Part shown: one piece after another, positions 14,630 through 22,403 of the stretch
Numbering within the stretch: the stretch's first letter is position 1
Layout of the letters: every line of letters begins with the position of its first letter
Assembly (NCBI GenBank): GCA_964549765.1
Contig: CAZJWR010000059.1
Coordinates: 1-22,403 of the forward strand
Direction of reading: 5' to 3'
Length of the DNA stretch: 22,403 bases
Origin: CAZJWR01 sp964549765
Lineage (GTDB): Bacteria > Zixibacteria > MSB-5A5 > GN15 > JAAZOE01
Position numbers and translations under genes: made by a program
Notes under the pieces: generated by a model
Told to the model about the DNA's origin: nothing
The model's input: the letters and a program-made list of their open reading frames with translations, nothing else
Database searches by the model: none

Positions 14630-16657
14630 ATGAACATTTCGAGAAAGATTCGGTACGGCCTGATCGCGGTTATTGCCGCGACGATCCTGATTTACACCAT
14701 TCATAACGGCATCTTTGCCAACGGCAACGTTACGCCCGGAGGACAAATGCTCACCGATGAACAGCTCAACGGCTCCGTCAACGCGCCGGATTTTCCCTCG
14801 GGCCTGGAATGGCTCAACACCGACCGGCCGCTATCCCTTGACGATCTCCGGGGCAAAATGGTCCTGCTCGATTTCTGGACGTTCTGCTGTATCAATTGCA
14901 TGCATATCATACCGGATCTAAAGAAACTCGAGGCCAAATACCCCGACGAATTGGTCGTCATCGGCGTACATTCGGCCAAATTCACCAACGAAAAGCAGAC
15001 CGGCGCGATCCGTCAGGCCATTCTCCGTTACGGAATCGAACACCCGGTGGTCAACGACAGCGGCTTCGAAATATGGTCCCAGTACGGGGTTCGGGCATGG
15101 CCGACCCTGGTGCTGATCAATCCCGAGGGAAAGGTCATCGGGAGTCATTCGGGCGAGGGCATTTTCGAGCCGTTCGATGCTCTTATTTCACATGCGATAG
15201 AGTACTATGACGGCCAGGGTCGGCTCGACCGGCGGCCGCTGAATGTTGTCCTTGAGAAGAGCCGGCGGCCCCAAACCCTTTTATCGTTTCCCGGGAAAAT
15301 CAGCGCCGATACCGTCGGCCAGCGGCTGTTTATCACCGATTCCAATCATGATCGAATCATCGTCACCGATGCCGAAGGACGGATTCTCGACGTCATTGGC
15401 AGCGGCCAATCCGGCCAGGGGAATGGGACGTTCGAAACGGCCGAATTCAATCATCCTCAGGGGACATTCCTCGACGGTCATACGCTTTACATCGCCGACA
15501 CCGAGAACCATACCATTCGCGCCGCCGATCTGGATGCCCGGACGGTCACGACCATTCTCGGCACCGGCGAACAGGCCCGGTCGTTTAATGTCGCGGGCCG
15601 AGGGACCGGCGTGGCGCTCAATTCCCCGTGGGATATCGTCGTCCGCGACGGAGTCATGTATATCGCCATGGCCGGCTCGCACCAGCTCTGGCAGGCGGAC
15701 CTGAGGACGCTTCAGGCCGAACCGTTCGCGGGGTCGGGGCGGGAAGACCGCATCGACGGTCCGCGCTTGGCCGCCGCGCTGGCTCAGCCGAGCGGCATTG
15801 CTGCCGAGGGCAAAAGGCTTTATTTCGCCGACAGCGAAACCAGCTCCATCCGATCAGCTGGGATCGATCCCGACGGTTCGGTCAAAACACTGGTCGGTGA
15901 GGCGCTTTTCGAGTACGGCGACGTCGATGGACCGCTTGGCCGCGCCCGGTTGCAGCATCCTCTGGGCGTCACGATCAGAGATGGTTTGCTTTATATCGCC
16001 GACACGTACAATTCCAAGATCAAGGTTATTGACCCTGACAAGGGAGAAATCTGGACGCTGGCCGGGACAGGAAAGTCCGGCTACGCTGACGGAGAGGCGG
16101 CCTCGGCGCAATTCAACGAACCGGGCGGGTTGGCCTTTCTCAACGACAAACTCTATGTCGCCGACGTCAACAGTCAAGTCATTCGCGTCATAGATATCGC
16201 CGAGGGTTCGGTTTCCACCCTGACGCTCTCGAATTTGGATAAGCTTTCGCATGAAAGTCGATCGGGAGTTGCCGCCCGCGTGATCAGACTGGATCGCAAA
16301 GAACTATCTGCCGGAGAGAGAACAATCACAGTCGCCCTGCATCTTCCCGAGGGATGCAAACTCGCTGAAGACGCTCCATCCGCAATTCGGCTGGAATCTG
16401 CCGACGAGAATATAATCCGAGTCGCCGAACCGAGGGAACTCCCCGTCGATCAGATCGATTCTCCTTTCGAAATCGGAGTGGTTGCCGCCGTCGGCGAAAC
16501 GGAAATTCACGTGGACGCCGTGATATATTACTGCGAGGCTGGCTCGCACTTATGCCTTTTCGACCATGTCCAAACCGTGATTCCGGTCACGGTCGGCGAA
16601 TTCGAATCTCCGGCCATAACCGTTCCGATTCGGATCAGCAATCCGGCGGGCAGTTGA
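14630..16657 (+). CDS. NHLRC2-like thioredoxin-fold / NHL-propeller protein, membrane-anchored
   Basis: The 675-residue product begins with a basic N-terminus and one hydrophobic segment (about 8-26, 'YGLIAVIAATILIYTI'), a signal anchor or uncleaved signal. A TlpA/thioredoxin-like domain (about 50-185) carries 'WTFCCINCMH' with the redox pair C87/C90, plus 'GVRAWPTLVLINPEG' with the cis-Pro. A six-blade NHL propeller follows (about 215-545; 'LYIADTENHTIR', 'LYFADSETSSIR', 'LYIADTYNSKIKVID', 'LYVADVNSQVIRVID'), then a C-terminal beta domain (about 550-675). This is the three-domain layout of vertebrate NHLRC2; the catalytic role of bacterial members is not established. The ATG at 14630 is preferred because AGAG lies just before it; an ATG at 14615 is the alternative. 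It probably faces the periplasm. Confidence 0.85.
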   Translation: MNISRKIRYGLIAVIAATILIYTIHNGIFANGNVTPGGQMLTDEQLNGSVNAPDFPSGLEWLNTDRPLSLDDLRGKMVLLDFWTFCCINCMHIIPDLKKLEAKYPDELVVIGVHSAKFTNEKQTGAIRQAILRYGIEHPVVNDSGFEIWSQYGVRAWPTLVLINPEGKVIGSHSGEGIFEPFDALISHAIEYYDGQGRLDRRPLNVVLEKSRRPQTLLSFPGKISADTVGQRLFITDSNHDRIIVTDAEGRILDVIGSGQSGQGNGTFETAEFNHPQGTFLDGHTLYIADTENHTIRAADLDARTVTTILGTGEQARSFNVAGRGTGVALNSPWDIVVRDGVMYIAMAGSHQLWQADLRTLQAEPFAGSGREDRIDGPRLAAALAQPSGIAAEGKRLYFADSETSSIRSAGIDPDGSVKTLVGEALFEYGDVDGPLGRARLQHPLGVTIRDGLLYIADTYNSKIKVIDPDKGEIWTLAGTGKSGYADGEAASAQFNEPGGLAFLNDKLYVADVNSQVIRVIDIAEGSVSTLTLSNLDKLSHESRSGVAARVIRLDRKELSAGERTITVALHLPEGCKLAEDAPSAIRLESADENIIRVAEPRELPVDQIDSPFEIGVVAAVGETEIHVDAVIYYCEAGSHLCLFDHVQTVIPVTVGEFESPAITVPIRISNPAGS

Positions 16658-16955
16658 GGACAGATGTCACCAGTGTTCTATCCGCCCGCCCTTATTAGCC
16701 GGAGTGATCAAAACGGCGGTCCTTCACTGCTTGGATTTCATCCAGAATGCCATGCGTCAGGTGCGGGGCATGGTTTGCGCAGTTTGCAGCCTTTGTATTC
16801 TATTGTCTGTCAATTGATTGCGTCTGTCAAAGAAATTTCTTGCAGTTTGCCCCGCAGTTTTTCGGACCAATAACGAGATTCGAACCGATGTGAAATTTTC
16901 TGGAATTCTTGTAATTTATTGATTTGCAATACGTTAATGTCTATATGTTTCAATT
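16658..16955. other. Non-coding stretch with repeats and a tRNA T-arm-like fragment
   Basis: No convincing gene. GCGGGGCA (16763-16770) and TGCCCCGC (16848-16855) are inverted copies. GCAGTTTGC occurs directly at 16779 and 16842, and TCTGTCAA at 16806 and 16823. On the minus strand GGTTCGAATC (16886-16877) matches the T-loop consensus of tRNA, but no other tRNA arm can be found beside it. The right half is AT-rich. The layout suggests remains of an integrated element. Confidence 0.4.
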
Positions 16956-16985
16956 TTGCACTTATCGGCACAGAACTTGTATATG
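16956..16985 (+). promoter_or_regulatory. Candidate promoter of the intergenic RNA
   Basis: TTGCAC (16956-16961) and TATATG (16980-16985) are 18 bp apart, with TG directly before the -10 box as in extended -10 promoters. The predicted start is about 16992. Confidence 0.45.
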
Positions 16986-16991
16986 TAGTCC

Positions 16992-17219
16992 GCATATGCA
17001 GGTTTCCCAGCCCCCTGTATAAAAAAGGCGGTTACTTGGCCTTATCGAGGGTGTCCACCATTCCTCTGTCAGGCTGATGACCGCTGAGGTTCACACCTCC
17101 TTCCCCTTGGACACGTGTGTGATCTGATGCCGTCACACACAGGGAAACCGCCGGGCCGTCTAAGTTTGTGTAGCAGACAGGGCGCATAAAAGCCTCCTCG
17201 GCCCGGCGGTTATTTTTTT
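16992..17219 (+). ncRNA. Candidate structured non-coding RNA, about 225 nt
   Basis: Between convergent genes lies a segment full of perfect complementary pairs: GGTTTCCC (17001-17008) with GGGAAACC (17142-17149); GGCGGTT (17027-17033) with AACCGCC (17146-17152); GTGTCCA (17051-17057) with TGGACAC (17108-17114); a hairpin GAGGT-TCAC-ACCTC (17086-17099); and GTGTGTGA (17115-17122) with TCACACAC (17133-17140). The first two pairings exclude each other, and both exclude the terminator stem at 17146-17211. A promoter-like site precedes it. I could not assign it to 6S, SRP, RNase P, tmRNA or a known riboswitch. No open frame follows that it could control on this strand, so a free-standing RNA is more likely. 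A minus-strand transcript is also possible, since T6 (17026-17021) follows AACCGCC there. Confidence 0.5.
17146..17219 (+). terminator. Strong Rho-independent terminator with a 40-nt loop
   Basis: AACCGCCGGGCCG (17146-17158) pairs perfectly over 13 bp with CGGCCCGGCGGTT (17199-17211), followed by A and seven Ts (17213-17219). The loop holds its own small hairpin options (TCT/AGA; GGC/GCC). It would end the candidate RNA or the NHLRC2-like transcript. Confidence 0.75.
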
Positions 17220-17336
17220 GCCCGAATCCGAATTTCTTTCAATTATCGATCGAATAATTGTACTTTTTCCGGATAATCAGATGATATGGGTTGTTCGAAT
17301 GCCTCGGTATCGATAGGAATAAGACCGCCAGCCGAT

Positions 17337-20300
17337 CTACTTATCGGCGCCTCCCATTTTCAAGGGCAGGGCGGCATCGGTGGGGGCGTTGATCTTGGCG
17401 GCGTATCCGATCTTTTTCTCGATGTCCTCATCGGTGACAATATGGACGTCAAGGAGGCCGTCGGAGTGATACCCGGTCCGCATATAATTGATTTCCGCCA
17501 GACAACAGCTCCACCCCTTCAGCCACATATTCAGCTTCGCCAACTGCTCGGCCGTCCCCCGGAAATGGATCATCACATCAATGTCACTGTCCAGGCGGGC
17601 GGTTGCGTTCTTGGTGCTGCCGAAAAGATACATCCCGGCGATGCCATACTCGTCCGGTTCTATCTCGGTGGCGATCCGTTCGGCCATCTTATATCGCCAG
17701 CGCCAGAAATTTTCGCGCCGCATGTCGGTGCACTCCGGCTCGTCGCAGGGGCTTTCCCACTCCTCGCTGGGCTGAGTCAATATTGCCAAAGCTTCTTTGA
17801 GATCGGCGTTCATCAACACCTGGAGTACCTGCCCTTCGGTGCTTTGCGGCACGTCGATCACCTGAACGGTATCGGACAGGTAGGCGAACTCCGGCAGGAG
17901 ATGTTCCAGCATATTGGGCGCATCAACGAAAAACGATTCGTTGAAGATAATCCCGTCGTCATCGGGATAAAGCGGCAGATATCGAATATCGGCCTCGACC
18001 AGGTCCTGGAAAAAATGCGTTCCGAACGACAGATCGGGGACATAATTACCGGTCTTACGCGCGATTTCGATGAGCAGGGCGGTGTTATTGATGTCGGAAT
18101 AGGTGACATTGACACCGAGTTTGATGTCGCCTCGGCTGCCCCATCGACCGGGCCCCATCAGGATGAACTGCCGTTTGGGAAGGATTTTGTTCAAGCGTCC
18201 GACGACCCGGCCCACTGCCAGGAGATCGGACTGGCTTGTCAATTCGCCGTATTGCTTAGGGTCAACATAGACGACATGTGTGATATTTGGCACCAGGCCG
18301 TTGGAGACATATTTACGGGCGGTGAACAGGATTTTTTCTTCGGGAATATCCTTGGGGATCGGCGCCGCCGCGCTCTGGCGGGAAAAACTCTGCGGCCGGC
18401 ATTGCAGCAAGAACAGGTCCGTGCCGTCGGAGGCGAACTCGATATCGACCGGCGTTCCCATAGTTTTTTCGAGAGTATGCAGAATACTTTGCATTTGCTT
18501 GACGAAGGGCGTTTGCTCGATCAGTCCGTCGAACGTCACCACCAGGTCGTCCTCTTCGAAATCGATGCTCATCCCCATCGGTTTGCGGAGATGATTGTCC
18601 TTCATGATCGACACCAGGCGATTGATAATCGGCATTTCGTAGCCGACCTCTTTCAGGAAATCGGCGACATCGATCGTCTCGAACTGGTTGGTTTCGATGT
18701 CGATGACGTCGATCTGCTTCGCGGAATAGCGGCAGATTTCGTCGACGGTGGAATTGACCCGCAACCCCGGTTGGCCCGGCGCCAGCAGTACCGGATAATC
18801 GTCACTGAGCCGGTCCACCGCGCGGGTGCCCAGGCCGGGCACCAGCCGCACCAGGCCGTCCTTGCGCTGAATCCGGGGCGACCAGCGAAATTCGTTGTTG
18901 CTGACGGCCACGCCCGCGAACGCCGGCAGGAAATATTTGCCGACCCGTTTGCCGACGACTTCCTGAATCATGATTCCCATTTCCTCGCCGAAATCGATCA
19001 ACCCGCGTTCGGCCCGGTATTCGATCGGGTCGGGGCTGAACACCGACGCGTAGACTTCGGCAATAGCGTCCACAAGAGCATCCAGGCGTTCCTGTTTGCT
19101 ACCCTGGTTGGCCAGAAACAGGCTCTTGTATTTCCCCGAAAAAGCCGCGCCAATCCGATCTTCCAGGAGGCTGGAACTGCGCACGATCAGCGGATGTTCG
19201 CCGAAATCGTCCAGCGCCATCGATAGACCTTTGATAATATCCGGCGGGAAACGGCCGCTCTTGAACGTCTGCACGATATGCGGGTATTCCAGCCGCACCT
19301 GGTTTATTTCCTTGTATTTCTGTTCGACGACCTCGTCGAGGTTGTTGTAATGCATGAAATCCAGCACCACATCCGATGTTATATACCAGCTACGCGGAAC
19401 CCGGATATCGCGGAGGAGCTCGTCGTCCTTGCCTTTTTTCCTGAGAATCTGGGCGGCGAGATACAGCCCGGCGCTTTTGCCGCCCAATTTGCCGTGGCTT
19501 TCGGTGCTGAAAATGACGTTCTGGAGGAGATTATAAAAATCGCGCACCTCGATGAAGCTTTTGGCGATATTGATAAACTGGAGCTGGTCGGATAGAAATC
19601 TCCGGATCAATGAAACGCGTATACCGCGTTTACTGGGGGAGGGGATATCCGGTTCGTCGGCGGCAAGATGATGATATCGGCGGATAGCGTCGGCCACCTC
19701 GGCCAGCGAAAGATTGCGGTTGACCACCTGCACCAAAAAACTCAGCTTGTCCTCCTGCATCCATTTCTGAATCAGGCGCAGGATTTCCTGATCGCTGAGA
19801 TGATCGGCGGCAATTTTGAATGCGGCCGAACTGAATCCCGCCGACAATCCCAGAGTGCGGCGGCGATGTGGCCGGTTCCATTCCTCCAGATCTTGGCGGC
19901 CGGCGGTCTCGACGTCCTCGCCGATCGATTTCAACACCTGTACGGCCTCGGCCACGCCGCTCCATGACAGGTGAATCAGCATTTTGCGGGAGATATTGTG
20001 ATAGAGATTACTGTCGGTTAGCCGTAGCATGCGCAGGACGAACTGCCATTCTCGTTCCGGTTTGCCGTTGCCGTTGGTTTGCCGGGCGCCCCATTCCCGG
20101 GTGATCTCGCGCATTTTTTTGTACATCAGAAAATGCCCGAGCCGCTCGGCCACCGTCTGTATCAATTTGACTTCCTCGTCAAGGAACGGCCTATTGTCCT
20201 CCGCCGATATTTCCTCGACATAAAAAACACTGACCGATCCCAGGACGATCTCCTGCGGCCGGATATCCGCGCCCAGAACCCAGGAAGATTCCCTGAAGTT

Positions 20301-20522
20301 CGTCGACTGAAAGGGCGTTCCCTCGATGATAATACGCGCCACGCATTTTTGGGGGTACTGCATGCCGGAAGGAAGAATCTGGAGGATCTTGTTTATGATT
20401 TCTTTCAACGGCAGATCGGGATCGCCGAGGACGTCCTCGATTTTGTACAGGCAGTTCAACTCCTTGGCCCGCTCCTCCAGCGAGTTCAGCAGCCGCTCCA
20501 GTGATTTCTTCTCTTCTGCCAT
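17337..20522 (-). CDS. GAF / PEP-synthase-type ATP-grasp / nucleotidyltransferase fusion protein
   Basis: This 1061-residue cytoplasmic protein has at least three parts. Residues about 10-135 resemble a GAF sensor domain with a short coiled-coil start ('LNSLEERAKELNCLYKIEDVL'). Residues about 340-715 are a PEP-synthase/pyruvate-phosphate-dikinase nucleotide-binding domain: 'KLGGKSAGL' (K349), 'HPLIVRSSSLLEDR' (R448), 'AAFSGKYKSLFL', 'MIQEVVGKRVG' and 'DLFLLQCRPQS'. Residues about 955-1040 are a minimal nucleotidyltransferase: 'LFGSTKNATARLDSDIDVMIHF' style, with G968-S969 and D980/D982. The link region (about 735-860) has a conserved-looking 'MGPGRWGSRGDIKLGVNVTYSDI'. The phosphohistidine domain and PEP-binding barrel of true PEP synthase are absent, so the product and reaction are unknown; phosphoryl or nucleotidyl transfer to a protein or small molecule is plausible. 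GGGAG lies 9 nt before the ATG. Confidence 0.85.
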   Translation of the reverse strand: MAEEKKSLERLLNSLEERAKELNCLYKIEDVLGDPDLPLKEIINKILQILPSGMQYPQKCVARIIIEGTPFQSTNFRESSWVLGADIRPQEIVLGSVSVFYVEEISAEDNRPFLDEEVKLIQTVAERLGHFLMYKKMREITREWGARQTNGNGKPEREWQFVLRMLRLTDSNLYHNISRKMLIHLSWSGVAEAVQVLKSIGEDVETAGRQDLEEWNRPHRRRTLGLSAGFSSAAFKIAADHLSDQEILRLIQKWMQEDKLSFLVQVVNRNLSLAEVADAIRRYHHLAADEPDIPSPSKRGIRVSLIRRFLSDQLQFINIAKSFIEVRDFYNLLQNVIFSTESHGKLGGKSAGLYLAAQILRKKGKDDELLRDIRVPRSWYITSDVVLDFMHYNNLDEVVEQKYKEINQVRLEYPHIVQTFKSGRFPPDIIKGLSMALDDFGEHPLIVRSSSLLEDRIGAAFSGKYKSLFLANQGSKQERLDALVDAIAEVYASVFSPDPIEYRAERGLIDFGEEMGIMIQEVVGKRVGKYFLPAFAGVAVSNNEFRWSPRIQRKDGLVRLVPGLGTRAVDRLSDDYPVLLAPGQPGLRVNSTVDEICRYSAKQIDVIDIETNQFETIDVADFLKEVGYEMPIINRLVSIMKDNHLRKPMGMSIDFEEDDLVVTFDGLIEQTPFVKQMQSILHTLEKTMGTPVDIEFASDGTDLFLLQCRPQSFSRQSAAAPIPKDIPEEKILFTARKYVSNGLVPNITHVVYVDPKQYGELTSQSDLLAVGRVVGRLNKILPKRQFILMGPGRWGSRGDIKLGVNVTYSDINNTALLIEIARKTGNYVPDLSFGTHFFQDLVEADIRYLPLYPDDDGIIFNESFFVDAPNMLEHLLPEFAYLSDTVQVIDVPQSTEGQVLQVLMNADLKEALAILTQPSEEWESPCDEPECTDMRRENFWRWRYKMAERIATEIEPDEYGIAGMYLFGSTKNATARLDSDIDVMIHFRGTAEQLAKLNMWLKGWSCCLAEINYMRTGYHSDGLLDVHIVTDEDIEKKIGYAAKINAPTDAALPLKMGGADK

Positions 20523-20543
20523 ATATCGTCACTCCCGACCATA

Positions 20544-20566
20544 CCGGGGCCGAACGGTCGCCCCGG
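20544..20566 (-). promoter_or_regulatory. Leader hairpin upstream of the fusion-protein gene
   Basis: CCGGGGC (20566-20560 on the minus strand) pairs with GCCCCGG (20550-20544) over 7 bp, about 22 nt before the ATG at 20522. Flanking GACC and GGTC could compete near the ribosome site. No T run follows, so it is not a terminator. Confidence 0.3.
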
Positions 20567-20617
20567 CGGTCGCATATGATACAACGGTACCCCTATTAAT
20601 ATCAGCACTTTTCACCG

Positions 20618-20663
20618 GAAAGCAAGCAAGAAACCGCCGGGAAAGCGATACTCTCCCGGCGGT
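20618..20663 (-). terminator. Rho-independent terminator of gdhA
   Basis: On the minus strand ACCGCCGGGA (20663-20654) pairs with TCCCGGCGGT (20642-20633) over 10 bp with an 11-nt loop, then the T-rich TTCTTGCTTGCTTT follows. It lies about 40 bp past the gdhA stop, which separates gdhA from the downstream fusion-protein gene. Confidence 0.75.
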
Positions 20664-20702
20664 ATACGATGTCGAACCCTTCTTCGTCATCGAAATTCGG
20701 TC

Positions 20703-21989
<1,287 letters not shown>

Positions 21990-22167
21990 TATGTCACCTC
22001 GATATGAAAAGTTGTATAAAAAAGGCCGCCATCGCGCCGCTCGCATCGTCCGCCGGGCCGTGGTCGGATCGCCTTATGCTATTGACGGATAAGGGAGAAC
22101 GGCGCCGAACGGATTTCGCGACGGCCATGGTTGTGCCTCAGTCACCTTGTTATTTTTTTCACAAAGT

Positions 22168-22196
22168 AGTATATAGTCCCCGCGTCATTTTGTCAA
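22168..22196 (-). promoter_or_regulatory. Near-consensus sigma-70 promoter of gdhA
   Basis: On the minus strand TTGACA (22196-22191, perfect) and TATACT (22173-22168, five of six) are exactly 17 bp apart. Transcription would start near 22161, giving a leader of about 170 nt before the gdhA ATG at 21989. Confidence 0.8.
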
Positions 22197-22298
22197 GCAA
22201 ATCCGCAAAAAACCGGGGCAAATCTTCGTCACGCTGGGCCGAGAATGAGCGCCTTTAGGCCGAAAATTCCTGACCGGAAATCAATCTGCTTCCGTTGG

Positions 22299-22331
22299 CC
22301 CACCCGTAACGCCCTTGGCGTTACGGGTGGG
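22299..22331. repeat. Perfect 15-bp inverted repeat
   Basis: CCCACCCGTAACGCC (22299-22313), loop CTT, then GGCGTTACGGGTGGG (22317-22331). On the plus strand TTAATTTCTTTT follows, so it could act as a terminator, but no plus-strand gene precedes it. On the minus strand no T run follows. It may be a dispersed repeat, an operator, or a terminator for an antisense transcript. Confidence 0.6.
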
Positions 22332-22352
22332 TTAATTTCTTTTGGGGAAATA

Positions 22353-22403
22353 CTAGTGTCCTGCGTCTAACGCTTCTTTACATTTGGATATTTTGGTCAT
22401 GAT
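22353..22403 (-). CDS. Possible C-terminal end of a gene entering from the right edge
   Basis: The minus strand is open from the window edge to a TAG at 22355-22353, giving the tail IMTKISKCKEALDAGH. Sixteen codons are too few to identify a product or be sure that it is coding. Confidence 0.2.
   Translation of the reverse strand: MMTKISKCKEALDAGH

Noticed and set aside
16664..16873. A small plus-strand gene after the NHLRC2-like gene
   Set aside because: It runs through the repeat cluster, lacks a ribosome site, and the predicted peptide has no recognisable pattern.
16862..16890. A tRNA gene on the minus strand
   Set aside because: Only a T-loop-like motif is present. No D arm, anticodon arm or acceptor partner can be placed within 100 nt upstream, and the T stem has a mismatch.
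17071..17085. GGCTGATGACC, similar to the 3' part of the fluoride riboswitch
   Set aside because: The obligatory upstream GGNGATGG segment and the pseudoknot partner are not present, and no fluoride exporter gene follows.
17134..17200. Resemblance to a c-di-GMP-I (GEMM) riboswitch: CACACACAGGGAAACC … GGGCGCATAAAAGCCTCC
   Set aside because: The C in 'AGGGCAAACC' that the GEMM core needs is missing, the first hairpin has no GAAA loop of the right size, and the second helix with its tetraloop receptor is absent. The match is probably chance within a terminator.
17286..19226. A 646-codon open frame on the plus strand opposite the fusion-protein gene
   Set aside because: It is a mirror of a GC-rich coding strand: the minus-strand frame has clear ATP-grasp and nucleotidyltransferase motifs, while the plus-strand product is rich in His, Asp and Gln with no recognisable domain and no ribosome site.
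22018..22070. An intrinsic terminator or attenuator in the gdhA leader (GGCGGCC followed by T6 on the minus strand)
   Set aside because: The best stem I can form with the upstream GC-rich stretch is only 4 bp of the self-complementary GGCC, too weak to support a terminator.

Overview
The window looks like part of a moderately GC-rich, Gram-negative bacterial chromosome. lptF and lptG show an outer membrane with lipopolysaccharide export. The exported peptidases, one with a dockerin module and one with a FlgD-like 'NHPNPFNP…GVYFYRL' C-terminal domain, are typical of FCB-group and candidate-phylum genomes (Zixibacteria, KSB1, Latescibacterota and similar). That placement is inferred from protein style only; no rRNA or other taxonomic marker is present.

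Layout, left to right. (1) Positions 1-623 hold an AT-rich PIN-domain toxin-like gene whose N-terminus appears shifted out of frame by one extra G in a G run; a possible antitoxin tail precedes it. (2) Positions 676-3983, minus strand: the cluster lptF-lptG-methyltransferase; lptF and lptG overlap by 4 nt. (3) Position 4130 onward, plus strand: a YhaM-type OB-fold/HD nuclease, divergent from lptF. Both genes have good promoters ending only a few bases before their ATG and no Shine-Dalgarno sequence, so both mRNAs look leaderless; a strong terminator hairpin lies between the two promoters. An AT-rich orphan gene follows (5166-5666). (4) Positions 5705-9898, minus strand: an M24 (Xaa-Pro type) peptidase, threonine synthase, a histone-deacetylase-like amidohydrolase and a polytopic membrane protein, arranged like an operon. 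(5) Positions 10029-14435, minus strand: two secreted peptidases, a papain-like C1A enzyme with a dockerin and a large M28 metallopeptidase with fibronectin-like and FlgD-like modules. (6) 14630-16657, plus strand: a membrane-anchored NHLRC2-like protein (thioredoxin fold plus NHL propeller), divergent from the M28 gene. (7) 16658-17336: the largest gap. It holds a repeat cluster, a tRNA T-arm-like fragment and a candidate structured RNA with its own promoter and a strong terminator. (8) 17337-21989, minus strand: a GAF / PEP-synthase-type ATP-grasp / nucleotidyltransferase fusion protein and, upstream of it, glutamate dehydrogenase with a near-consensus promoter and a long leader. (9) Positions 22299-22403: a perfect 15-bp palindrome and a possible gene end cut by the window edge.

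Most genes are housekeeping or amino-acid and peptide metabolism genes: secreted and cytoplasmic peptidases, threonine synthesis and glutamate turnover. The least explained items are the structured RNA at about 16992-17219, whose central segment has three competing pairing partners, and the 1061-residue fusion protein, which keeps a PEP-synthase nucleotide-binding domain but has no recognisable phosphohistidine or PEP-binding domain and ends in a nucleotidyltransferase.
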